17,447 bases of DNA from RGIG8368 sp045540275 (GTDB taxonomy: Bacteria; Verrucomicrobiota; Kiritimatiellia; RFP12; UBA1067): the NCBI GenBank assembly GCA_045540275.1, contig JAZQGX010000200.1, forward strand, positions 1-17,447, in the 5' to 3' direction. Positions within the stretch are counted from its first letter, which is position 1. The number at the start of each line of letters is the position of its first letter. Under the pieces are notes generated by a model that saw only the letters and a program-made list of their open reading frames with translations, was not told where the DNA came from and made no database searches. The position numbers and the translations under genes were made by a program. Of this stretch, positions 1 through 6,731 are shown piece by piece.

Positions 1-9
1 GGGGGTAAA

Positions 10-27
10 AAGTGGAGTAGTCCACTT
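10..27 (-). terminator. Possible second hairpin/terminator downstream of lysC
   Basis: A perfect 7-bp inverted repeat (AAGTGGA / TCCACTT) encloses a 4-nt loop. On the minus strand it runs into a short T stretch (plus-strand A7-A11, of which A10-A11 lie in the stem). It lies about 30 nt beyond the strong lysC terminator and could be a back-up terminator. It could equally belong to a neighbour beyond the window edge. The short stem and T tract make this a weak call. Confidence 0.3.
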
Positions 28-58
28 GACATCGGAGCAGGTGTGAATATTGAGCTGC

Positions 59-94
59 AAAAAAAGGCGCGTTGCCTTGAATGCAACGCGCCTT
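59..94 (-). terminator. Rho-independent terminator of the secDF-hom-lysC operon
   Basis: A perfect 12-bp inverted repeat (arms 64-75 and 83-94, core GGCGCGTTGC) closes a 7-nt loop. On the minus strand it is followed by seven T residues (A59-A65 on plus). It begins 24 nt past the lysC stop codon, as expected for an intrinsic terminator ending this leftward operon. Confidence 0.93.
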
Positions 95-118
95 GACGAT
101 TTTTACGGCAATCGAAAC

Positions 119-1471
119 TTATTTGAAAAACGCCTCATAAAGCGCCTTGACCGCACGAGCCCTGAATTCATGACGGATGCCGAACATTATGCTGATTTCA
201 GAAGAACCCTGATTGATCATCTCGACATTTACACCGGCATTGGCAAGTGCAGCCGTGGCCTTTGCCGACATGCCGACGGTGTAAATCAAGCCTTCGCCCA
301 CCAGCATAATCAAGGCGTAACCGCGCTCTACCGAAACCGCATCGGGATTCAATTCCGCCTTGATGCGGCGGATGACGCGCTCCTCGCAGTCCTTGCCGAA
401 TTGGTCTTCACGCAAAATAATCGATACGTTGTCGATTCCCGACGGGGCGTGTTCGTACGAAACGTTTTCATCTTCCAAAATTCGCAGCAGCCGACGAATG
501 AATCCGACCTCGCGGTTCATCATGTATTTGTCGATAAACAGATTGCAGAATCCATCGCTGCTGGCAACGCCGACCACAGTTCCGGGAATCACTCGACGGG
601 ATTGGACAATCATCGTCCCGGGCGCCTCGGGATGATTGGTATTGCGCACATTGATTGGAATGCCCGCTCGAACCGCGGGAACCACCGCCTCGTCGTTGAA
701 TACGCCAAATCCTGCGTATGACAGTTCCCGCATCTCGCGGTAAGTCATCACTTCAATGCCATCATGAACATCGGGAACCAGTCGCGGATCAACCGGATAT
801 ACCGAATCTACATCGGTGAAATTCTCATACACCTCAGCCTTGATCGCCGCCGCGAGAATGGAGCCGGTTATGTCGGATCCGCCGCGCGGGAAGGTGGCAA
901 CGCGCCCCTCTTTGGTGTAACCGAAAAATCCCGGGAATACCACGATTTCATCGCGGCGAAGAGAGCGGGCGAGGTTGATGTATGATTCCGGGAGCAATTG
1001 CGCGTTGCCGTAGTCATCAGACATCTGCAGTCCGGCATCGCGCGGTGAAAGGTATACCGCCTTCGCTCCGCGGGCGCAAAATGCCTGCGCCACGAGTTTC
1101 GCACTGTTGTCTTCGCCAGCCGCTTTCATGCAGTCCATAAACGCGCGGCGGTTGGAGGTGTCTCCAGCCATGCGGAAACGAAGGTCCTTTTCTATTTCGC
1201 TGACAATCTCTTCCGGAAGCCCAAGTTCCTTCTGGATTTCAGCATAGCGGTTGACGATTGCTTTGAGCGCACTGTCACTGTCGACACCCGCCAGAACGCA
1301 TTCGGCACATGCTATCAGCAAATCCGTAACCTTGGTGTCGCTGCCTGTACGCTTGCCGGGGGCGGAAACAACTACGATGCGCCGATCGGGATCGGCCAGA
1401 ACAATATCAACAATTTTGGAAATCTGCTCGGCGCTGGCAACGGAGGTGCCGCCGAATTTACATACTTTCAT
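119..1471 (-). CDS. lysC: Aspartate kinase
   Basis: Phosphorylates L-aspartate to 4-phospho-L-aspartate, the first step towards lysine, threonine and methionine, in the cytosol. The 450-aa product opens with the kinase signature KFGGTSV (residues 5-11). It carries the conserved segment FPRGGSD (195-201) and a FTDVDSVYPVDPR block (about 218-230). Tandem ACT-like regulatory domains fill the rest, roughly 300-450, and are the likely allosteric amino-acid sensors. Length matches monofunctional LysC-type kinases. The frame extends 16 codons further upstream, but the ATG at 1471 is chosen because KVCKFGG must be at the N-terminus and GGTGA precedes it. It lies 13 nt downstream of hom and is the last gene of the operon before the terminator. 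Which amino acid inhibits it cannot be read from sequence, so the lysC symbol is by family; ask or thrA-like naming is also possible. Confidence 0.95.
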   Translation of the reverse strand: MKVCKFGGTSVASAEQISKIVDIVLADPDRRIVVVSAPGKRTGSDTKVTDLLIACAECVLAGVDSDSALKAIVNRYAEIQKELGLPEEIVSEIEKDLRFRMAGDTSNRRAFMDCMKAAGEDNSAKLVAQAFCARGAKAVYLSPRDAGLQMSDDYGNAQLLPESYINLARSLRRDEIVVFPGFFGYTKEGRVATFPRGGSDITGSILAAAIKAEVYENFTDVDSVYPVDPRLVPDVHDGIEVMTYREMRELSYAGFGVFNDEAVVPAVRAGIPINVRNTNHPEAPGTMIVQSRRVIPGTVVGVASSDGFCNLFIDKYMMNREVGFIRRLLRILEDENVSYEHAPSGIDNVSIILREDQFGKDCEERVIRRIKAELNPDAVSVERGYALIMLVGEGLIYTVGMSAKATAALANAGVNVEMINQGSSEISIMFGIRHEFRARAVKALYEAFFK

Positions 1472-1484
1472 GGTATCACCCGAA

Positions 1485-2774
1485 TTAGAGAATGCGCAAT
1501 TTGACCGGTTCGCCGTCAACTATGCCCGTGGCGGCGATCTCCGCAATCGCGGCATCCACCGCGCTGCTGTTTGCAACATGGGTCAGCACGACTACGGTGG
1601 CAAACGCACCAGAAGCATCCTTCTGATTTGCGGTGGAGATCGAAACCCCGTGGCGTCCGAGAATAGTTGCCAGCTGCCCGAACGACCCGGCTCGGTCCGC
1701 AACGGAGAATCGCAGGTAGAAACTTGCATTGATGTCGCCCGCAGCGCGCAACCTCATGATGTTTTCCCCATAGACCGGGACAGCACGTTCGTACCGGGGA
1801 GCGCCGGAAGCGATATTGCGCGCAATGTCGCCGATATCGCCAATTACGGTGGAGGCGGTCGGGCCGCGCCCGGCTCCGCGGCCGTAGTACATGGTGTTGT
1901 CGCTAAAGTCGCCATTGACCATCGCCGCATTGAAGACGCCGTTGACGCTGGAGAGCATGTGACTGAAGGGAACCAGTGTAGGCTGTACGCAAACCTCAAC
2001 CTCGTTGCCTTCGCGCGCGACGCAGGCCAAAAGCTTGATGCGGTAGCCGCACTCTGCGGCATAACGGACATCACAGGAATCAAGATGGCGAATTCCGCTG
2101 ACTTGAACCTTGCCGAAATCGGGTTGAAAACCGTAGGCCAGTGCACAGAGAATGCAGGCCTTGTGGGCGGTGTCGAACCCGTCAATATCCAGAGACGGAT
2201 CCGCTTCGGCGTAACCCAGGCGCTGAGCGTCGGCGAGCACCGTATCAAATGCCGCCCCCTCCTGCTCCATGCGCGTGAGAATGTAATTGCAGGTACCGTT
2301 AAGAATACCGTGGATGGAATTGATTTCGTTGCCCGAAAGGCCTTCCCGCAAGACACGGATTATCGGGATTCCGCCACCGACCGACGCGCCGAAGTAAATA
2401 TCGACACCGGCCTTCTTGGCAGCCTCGAAAATCTCCGCGCCGTACTCGGCAAGCAGCTTCTTGTTTGCGGTAACTACGTTTTTACCCGCCGCCAATGCTT
2501 CGAGCATCAAAGTGCGGGCGATACCGGTGCCGCCGATTAGCTCAACGACCACATCGATTTCGGGATCGCTGATCACGGCGCGCGCGTCGGAAATCAACAT
2601 TCCCGGTTCAATGGCAACGCCGCGATCGGTAGTAGTGTCGAGGTCGGCAATCTTCTTCAAAACGATATCGACACCGAGACGGCGCGCCATCGTTTCGCGG
2701 TTTTTGATCAATCCGTCGGCGACTCCCGCCCCGACGGTTCCAAATCCCAATATTCCGACACCTATCTGTTTCAT
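1485..2774 (-). CDS. hom: Homoserine dehydrogenase
   Basis: Reduces L-aspartate-4-semialdehyde to L-homoserine with NAD(P)H, the branch point to threonine and methionine. The 429-aa protein has an N-terminal Rossmann fold with GFGTVG (residues 10-15). The family signature NGTCNYILT is at about 159-167, followed by EADPSLDIDGFDTAHK (190-205), which includes the expected catalytic lysine. A C-terminal ACT-like domain occupies about 350-429 and points to feedback control by an end product. Length fits the monofunctional ACT-bearing Hom class. The ATG at 2774 starts 27 nt after the secDF stop. Together with lysC 13 nt downstream, it makes a two-step aspartate-family module inside a secDF-led operon. 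The thrB and thrC genes are not in the window. Confidence 0.96.
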   Translation of the reverse strand: MKQIGVGILGFGTVGAGVADGLIKNRETMARRLGVDIVLKKIADLDTTTDRGVAIEPGMLISDARAVISDPEIDVVVELIGGTGIARTLMLEALAAGKNVVTANKKLLAEYGAEIFEAAKKAGVDIYFGASVGGGIPIIRVLREGLSGNEINSIHGILNGTCNYILTRMEQEGAAFDTVLADAQRLGYAEADPSLDIDGFDTAHKACILCALAYGFQPDFGKVQVSGIRHLDSCDVRYAAECGYRIKLLACVAREGNEVEVCVQPTLVPFSHMLSSVNGVFNAAMVNGDFSDNTMYYGRGAGRGPTASTVIGDIGDIARNIASGAPRYERAVPVYGENIMRLRAAGDINASFYLRFSVADRAGSFGQLATILGRHGVSISTANQKDASGAFATVVVLTHVANSSAVDAAIAEIAATGIVDGEPVKLRIL

Positions 2775-2801
2775 TTACCGCTTCCCGTTTCTGGATGATA
2801 A

Positions 2802-5357
2802 TTATTTCTTGGCGCTAGCGCTTCTGATATTGGGTCGCTTGCCCTTGTACCACCAAACCATAATCGGTGTTGCGATATAGATGGTGGAGAACACACCGAC
2901 GATAACACCGATGAGCATCGCCAGAGCGAAGTCGTTGATGGCACCGCCACCGAAGAGGAAGAGCGTCAAGCAGGTGATGATCGTGGTAATCGAAGTAAGC
3001 AAGGTGCGGCTCAAAGTGCTGTTGATTGCGTTGTTGCAGAGCGTACGGAAATCAGTATTGGGATCCTTGCGCAAATCCTCGCGGATTCGGTCAAAGATGA
3101 CGATCGTATCGTTGATCGAGTAACCGATAATCGTAAGCAGTGCCGCAACGATGGTCAAGCCAACCTGACGACCGCCGAAGCAGAGACCGAAGAAGCTGTA
3201 GAGACCAAGCGTGATGAGCGCGTCGTGAACCAAGGCGACAACACCGCCGAGCGCAAAACCAAACTCGAAGCGAACTGCGATGTAAACCAGAATTGCAATC
3301 AGCGAGAAGATTGCCGCCTTGACCGCAGCCGACTTCAAGTCGGCACCGACCTCAGAGCCGACCTCTTCTTCGTTTAGCAGTTTGAAATCGGTTTCGGGAG
3401 AAGCCTTCTTAAGCGCATCTTCGAACGCCTTGCTGACGGGGACGCCGTCCTTGGTCTTGGTCATCGAGGTCTTGATCAACAAGGTCTGGCCGTTGCCGTC
3501 CATTGAGGACTGGTACTGGATGGTGGCATCGTTGACGAGGGTTGATGCGACCTCGCGAACTTTGCCGATTTCCATCTTCTTCTCGAGATTGAAGCTATAG
3601 GTCATCGACTCACCACCGGTGAAGTCGACCGACATTACGCTGGCCGGTTCGCTGAACGCGCGGAAGAAGAAGATTCCGACGGTAATGACGATGATGCTGA
3701 ACGAGCCGATGATTGCGGGTTTGGCATACTTGAAGAAGTCGAAGTTCGCATTCTTCAGCATCTGCATCATGCTGTACGGCTTGACCACCTCAGGCTTAAC
3801 CGTGGCATTGAAAATCAAGCGGGTGACCACGAGCGCCGTGAACATCGAAACGATGATACCGGCGGCGAGGGTGATGGCAAAACCGCGAATGGGGCCAGCG
3901 CCGAAGATAAAGAGGAATGCGGCGGTCAGCAAGGTGGTGATGTTGGAATCGAAGATGGCGAGAAATGCATTTCCGAAGCCGCCTTCAATGATAGCGCCGC
4001 GGGATTTACCGAGTGCCGCTTCTTCGCGCATGCGCTCGAAAATCAGCACGTTGGCGTCAACAGCCATACCGAAGGTGAGTACGAAACCGGCGATACCGGG
4101 CATCGTGAGTACCGGCAAATCCAACGATCCCTTGGCCACCGCAGCATCCTTGACGAACACGCCCAAAACACTGGAGGCGACGATAAGACCGAGCGGCATG
4201 AGCGCCACGTCGAGGACGAGGGCTATGTTGGCGACCAGACCGCAGTAGCGGTAGTAGATGAACATGAAGATGACAACCAGCCCGAGACCAAGCAGTCCTG
4301 CGGTGATACCGCTGCTGATCGCGTCGGTGCCGAGGGTGGACTCAATTGAGCGCTTCTCCAGAATCTTCATCGGTGCAGGCAGCGAGCCGGCATTGAGAAT
4401 GTTGCGGAGTACCGACGCTTCCGCCCAGGAGAAGGAGCCGGAAATCTGGGCGCGACCGCCGGTGATTTCTTCGGTAAGCGTAGGGGCGGAGTACAGGGTA
4501 TCGTCGAGAATGATGGCAAGACGGCGGCCTTCGTTGCTGTTCTTGTTGCGGGAACCGCGGGGTGAGTACGCCTTGGTCAAACGGGCGAAGTCGACCGTGC
4601 CCTTTGAGTTGAACACCAGCGAAACCGACACCTTGCTGGTCATAGGATCCATTTCAACGGACGCGCTTGAGAGTGCAGAACCATTCAGCTCGGCCTTGCG
4701 AAGCACAAAGACGGGGCGATAAACGATTTCGCCGTTTGCCTCCTGGCTGCGTTCCAGCATGAACTGGTAGCGGGGATCGGGGACATTAAAGAGAGAAAGA
4801 CGTTTGGCGTAGCCGGGGTCTTTGATGATTTCGGTGTAGTTGGGAAGACGCTTGTACGAACGGCCGTCGGCGGCCAACTCATAGCCCTCGGGAACGCGGC
4901 CGCTTGCGATGAGCTTGTCGACCAACTCGGAGTTGCTGGCGTGGACGAGCTTGAATTCAAGGAATGCGGCGCTCTGGATGCTTTGCTCCGCAGCGCGGCG
5001 GGCCTCGTCGCTGATACCGGGCAACTGCACGGTGATGCGATGATTCTTGCCAGCCTGAATTACAGGTTCGTTGACACCCAAGCCGTCGATACGGTTTCGG
5101 ATAACCTCGATGGCACGATCGTCGGCATCGCGAAGAATTGTTGAGATGCGGCTTTGGACTTCGTTGTCCTTCAATTCGGGGTTCGCGACCTTGATATCTT
5201 CGGTCAGTTTTTCCTGATCAATGGCAACGGTAAAGCTCGTGCCGCCTGACAGATCAAGGCCCAAACGAATTTTTTCAGCCGGCGGGCATACGATATAAAC
5301 CGAAAACACCGCCATAAAAGCGAGAATCAACCATTTCCACATGTCGGATCTGCTCAT
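2802..5357 (-). CDS. secDF: Protein translocase subunit SecDF (fused SecD-SecF)
   Basis: Inner-membrane accessory of the SecYEG translocon that uses proton motive force to pull substrates out on the periplasmic side. The 851-aa product joins SecD and SecF. The SecD half has TM1 at about 7-24, the motif RLGLDLSGGTSF (31-42), a large periplasmic domain, then a six-helix bundle carrying AVDANVLIFERMREE. The SecF half begins with its own TM and the DFTGGESM motif and ends with a helix bundle carrying NDTIVIFDRIRE. Both acidic proton-relay motifs are present. The start is set at ATG 5357 because GGAG lies 9 nt upstream. The frame stays open to a TTG at 5423, but that would fall around the promoter-proximal leader. 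It leads an apparent operon with hom and lysC and is transcribed from the promoter at 5414-5442. Confidence 0.95.
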   Translation of the reverse strand: MSRSDMWKWLILAFMAVFSVYIVCPPAEKIRLGLDLSGGTSFTVAIDQEKLTEDIKVANPELKDNEVQSRISTILRDADDRAIEVIRNRIDGLGVNEPVIQAGKNHRITVQLPGISDEARRAAEQSIQSAAFLEFKLVHASNSELVDKLIASGRVPEGYELAADGRSYKRLPNYTEIIKDPGYAKRLSLFNVPDPRYQFMLERSQEANGEIVYRPVFVLRKAELNGSALSSASVEMDPMTSKVSVSLVFNSKGTVDFARLTKAYSPRGSRNKNSNEGRRLAIILDDTLYSAPTLTEEITGGRAQISGSFSWAEASVLRNILNAGSLPAPMKILEKRSIESTLGTDAISSGITAGLLGLGLVVIFMFIYYRYCGLVANIALVLDVALMPLGLIVASSVLGVFVKDAAVAKGSLDLPVLTMPGIAGFVLTFGMAVDANVLIFERMREEAALGKSRGAIIEGGFGNAFLAIFDSNITTLLTAAFLFIFGAGPIRGFAITLAAGIIVSMFTALVVTRLIFNATVKPEVVKPYSMMQMLKNANFDFFKYAKPAIIGSFSIIVITVGIFFFRAFSEPASVMSVDFTGGESMTYSFNLEKKMEIGKVREVASTLVNDATIQYQSSMDGNGQTLLIKTSMTKTKDGVPVSKAFEDALKKASPETDFKLLNEEEVGSEVGADLKSAAVKAAIFSLIAILVYIAVRFEFGFALGGVVALVHDALITLGLYSFFGLCFGGRQVGLTIVAALLTIIGYSINDTIVIFDRIREDLRKDPNTDFRTLCNNAINSTLSRTLLTSITTIITCLTLFLFGGGAINDFALAMLIGVIVGVFSTIYIATPIMVWWYKGKRPNIRSASAKK

Positions 5358-5413
5358 ATTCCATCTCTCCATGCCACTTAGGGCGTTTAATTTCCTAGCA
5401 TTTTTAAACAACA

Positions 5414-5442
5414 ATGATATCAAATTTTCAGCATTTTGACAA
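5414..5442 (-). promoter_or_regulatory. Sigma-70-type promoter for secDF-hom-lysC
   Basis: On the minus strand TTGTCA (5437-5442) and TATCAT (5414-5419) are separated by exactly 17 nt, each one mismatch from the -35 and -10 consensus. The predicted start near 5407 leaves a leader of about 50 nt before the secDF ATG, containing its GGAG ribosome site. The promoter lies directly beyond the truncated end of the AbiEii gene. Confidence 0.75.
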
Positions 5443-5461
5443 CTACTTGCAATGCGGATCT

Positions 5462-5887
5462 CTATTGCAATATAACGCGCGCTCCTCCAACAGAAGCGTT
5501 AAAGCGAATTCTGCTACCTGGATATTTATCCTCCTTCTTTATTTCTTCGCAGGAAATAGACTCAACATCAAATTCTACAGCATCCTCCTCGTAGGGAATC
5601 AGACAAACATTTTTAAAGACCGAAATCAATTCTTCTGTAGAAATATTCCCAAACGCCTCTACATCAACATCACGAGTCACTCTGCAAAACGGTCCTAACC
5701 AAACCGCAAAAGCAGTAGCGCCTTTTAGTATAAATCTATCAGCATATTCAGATAGACCAAGACGATAAAGAAATCTCTCCAACGCATATCTAAGAAGAAT
5801 GTATTCGAACTGCACGTTTTCCTTTTGTGCAACCGCTAAAAGACGCGCACGAACCGAAGCTCCAAAATTAGTAACTACTCGTTTCAT
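5462..5887 (-). pseudogene. abiEii: Truncated AbiEii-type nucleotidyltransferase toxin
   Basis: The 141-aa product matches only the N-terminal half of the AbiEii/AbiGii nucleotidyltransferase toxin family (type IV toxin-antitoxin and abortive-infection systems). It has the family opening helix (YALERFLYRLG), the nucleotidyltransferase loop LKGATAF (54-60) and the paired metal aspartates of TRDVDV (D73, D75). The frame stops with TAG right after the strand GGARVILQ, where relatives continue with an IDIGFGD-like strand and a long C-terminal domain. Family members are usually about twice this length. Restoring one A before the stop would read Q-I-E-I, hinting at a frameshift, but homology fades within a few codons, so the 3' half is probably lost as well. 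It starts in an ATGA overlap with the antitoxin gene and is A+T-richer than its neighbours, suggesting horizontal origin. It is probably inactive. A naturally short relative cannot be excluded. Confidence 0.8.
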
Positions 5888-6483
5888 ACTCGTCCCTCCA
5901 AATATGGAGCCATAACGCGTGTCATTCTACAGCGTTTCATAACATCCCAAAGATAATTCCAATCAAGGCGCTTATTCTCAACAGCCTCATTTAGCGCGGC
6001 AATACAAATCCCGATCCCTATTTTCTTGCGAGCCTTGAAACACTCAACTATTGTGCGTTCTATTGAAAAAACCGAAAAAATACCCCCATCAGAATTAAAC
6101 TCTACAACATCAGAAGTAAGAAGCTCATTCTTCATATAGACAAAATCTATCGGAAGAGTCGTCTTAGGAGCATGAGACGATTCAGATATCGCAATAGTCA
6201 TTCTAAGAGGATTTTCATCTGTGAGATTATGAAGCCTAAGAGCTGACCTAAGTGTAAAAACACCTTTTTTCACAACCTTGGCGGCAGTCTCATAATCAAA
6301 ATATTCCGATTCACTTCCCGCAGCTGGCACATAAACACCTCGAGCCACACGAAAAAGCACACCTCGAGACGCCATCTCAGAAAGAGTATTTCCTCTTAGT
6401 CCGTTTTTAACGATCTCAGAGCGAACAAGAGCCTTACCCTTGCCCACTTCTTTTCGCATAGGCCTTTTTATCGTTGTTTTCAT
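5884..6483 (-). CDS. abiEi: AbiEi-type antitoxin / transcriptional autoregulator
   Basis: Predicted cytosolic antitoxin and repressor of an AbiE type IV toxin-antitoxin system. The 199-aa protein has an N-terminal winged-helix domain (about 18-55) ending in the family-typical LFRVARGVYVPA. A central part includes TLRSALRLHNL and a C-terminal antitoxin domain follows. Its stop overlaps the toxin start by four bases (ATGA), the usual coupling of these pairs. Two starts are possible. The ATG at 6483 sits only 6 nt from a -10 box, implying a leaderless mRNA. The ATG at 6459 would leave a leader of about 24 nt with a weak AAGG. The domain is complete either way. Base composition is A+T-richer than the flanking genes, consistent with acquisition. 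With the toxin broken, it may now be an orphan regulator. Confidence 0.85.
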   Translation of the reverse strand: MKTTIKRPMRKEVGKGKALVRSEIVKNGLRGNTLSEMASRGVLFRVARGVYVPAAGSESEYFDYETAAKVVKKGVFTLRSALRLHNLTDENPLRMTIAISESSHAPKTTLPIDFVYMKNELLTSDVVEFNSDGGIFSVFSIERTIVECFKARKKIGIGICIAALNEAVENKRLDWNYLWDVMKRCRMTRVMAPYLEGRV

Positions 6484-6510
6484 ACGGAAATTATATCATT
6501 TTCACCGTAT
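6482..6510. promoter_or_regulatory. Inverted repeat overlapping the abiE promoter, possible AbiEi operator
   Basis: ATACGG (6482-6487) and CCGTAT (6505-6510) are perfect inverted 6-mers with a 17-bp spacer, 23 bp centre to centre. They straddle the -10 box and predicted transcription start of abiEi. AbiEi proteins are known to autoregulate through inverted repeats in their own promoter, so this is a candidate binding site. Six-base arms alone could arise by chance. Confidence 0.45.
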
Positions 6511-6518
6511 ATTATCAA
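6490..6518 (-). promoter_or_regulatory. Near-consensus promoter of abiEi-abiEii
   Basis: On the minus strand TTGATA (6513-6518) and a perfect TATAAT (6490-6495) are separated by 17 nt. The expected transcription start, about 7 nt beyond the -10 box, coincides with the ATG at 6483, so the transcript would be leaderless unless translation starts at 6459. Confidence 0.8.
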
Positions 6519-6651
6519 CGATAGCCTCATTATTTGTCACAGTTTCACAAACATCACCCATCCACATCAATGCATCTAATGGCCATTGTAACTACGAAAC
6601 GGTTAGCCCGACTAAATCATAAACCCGATGATGAGACAAATCAGGCAATCC
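6519..6651. other. Non-coding stretch beside the AbiE island, no gene seen
   Basis: Between the abiEi promoter and the next terminator I find no frame with a ribosome site or recognisable product on either strand. The stretch holds a 10-bp palindrome (AATGGCCATT, near 6578) and is a plausible edge of the acquired island. No insertion-sequence ends or tRNA target are visible. Confidence 0.5.
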
Positions 6652-6694
6652 AAAAATGCGGTGGAGCGAAAAGCATCTGCTCGCACTCCACCGC
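6652..6694 (-). terminator. Rho-independent terminator of the ThuA-like/TIM-barrel gene
   Basis: The arms GCGGTGGA and TCCACCGC (6658-6665 and 6687-6694) pair perfectly. A further GCGA/TCGC pairing is reached after a 2-nt bulge. On the minus strand the stem is followed by A and five T residues. It lies 37 nt past the stop codon at 6732. Confidence 0.85.
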
Positions 6695-6731
6695 CACACC
6701 TCACAAACTGCAAACGACCGGAACTGGCCGA

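Noticed and set aside
1251..2540. Plus-strand frame of 429 codons opposite hom and the start of lysC
   Set aside because: Shadow of hom and lysC; composition is low-complexity and no family is recognisable.
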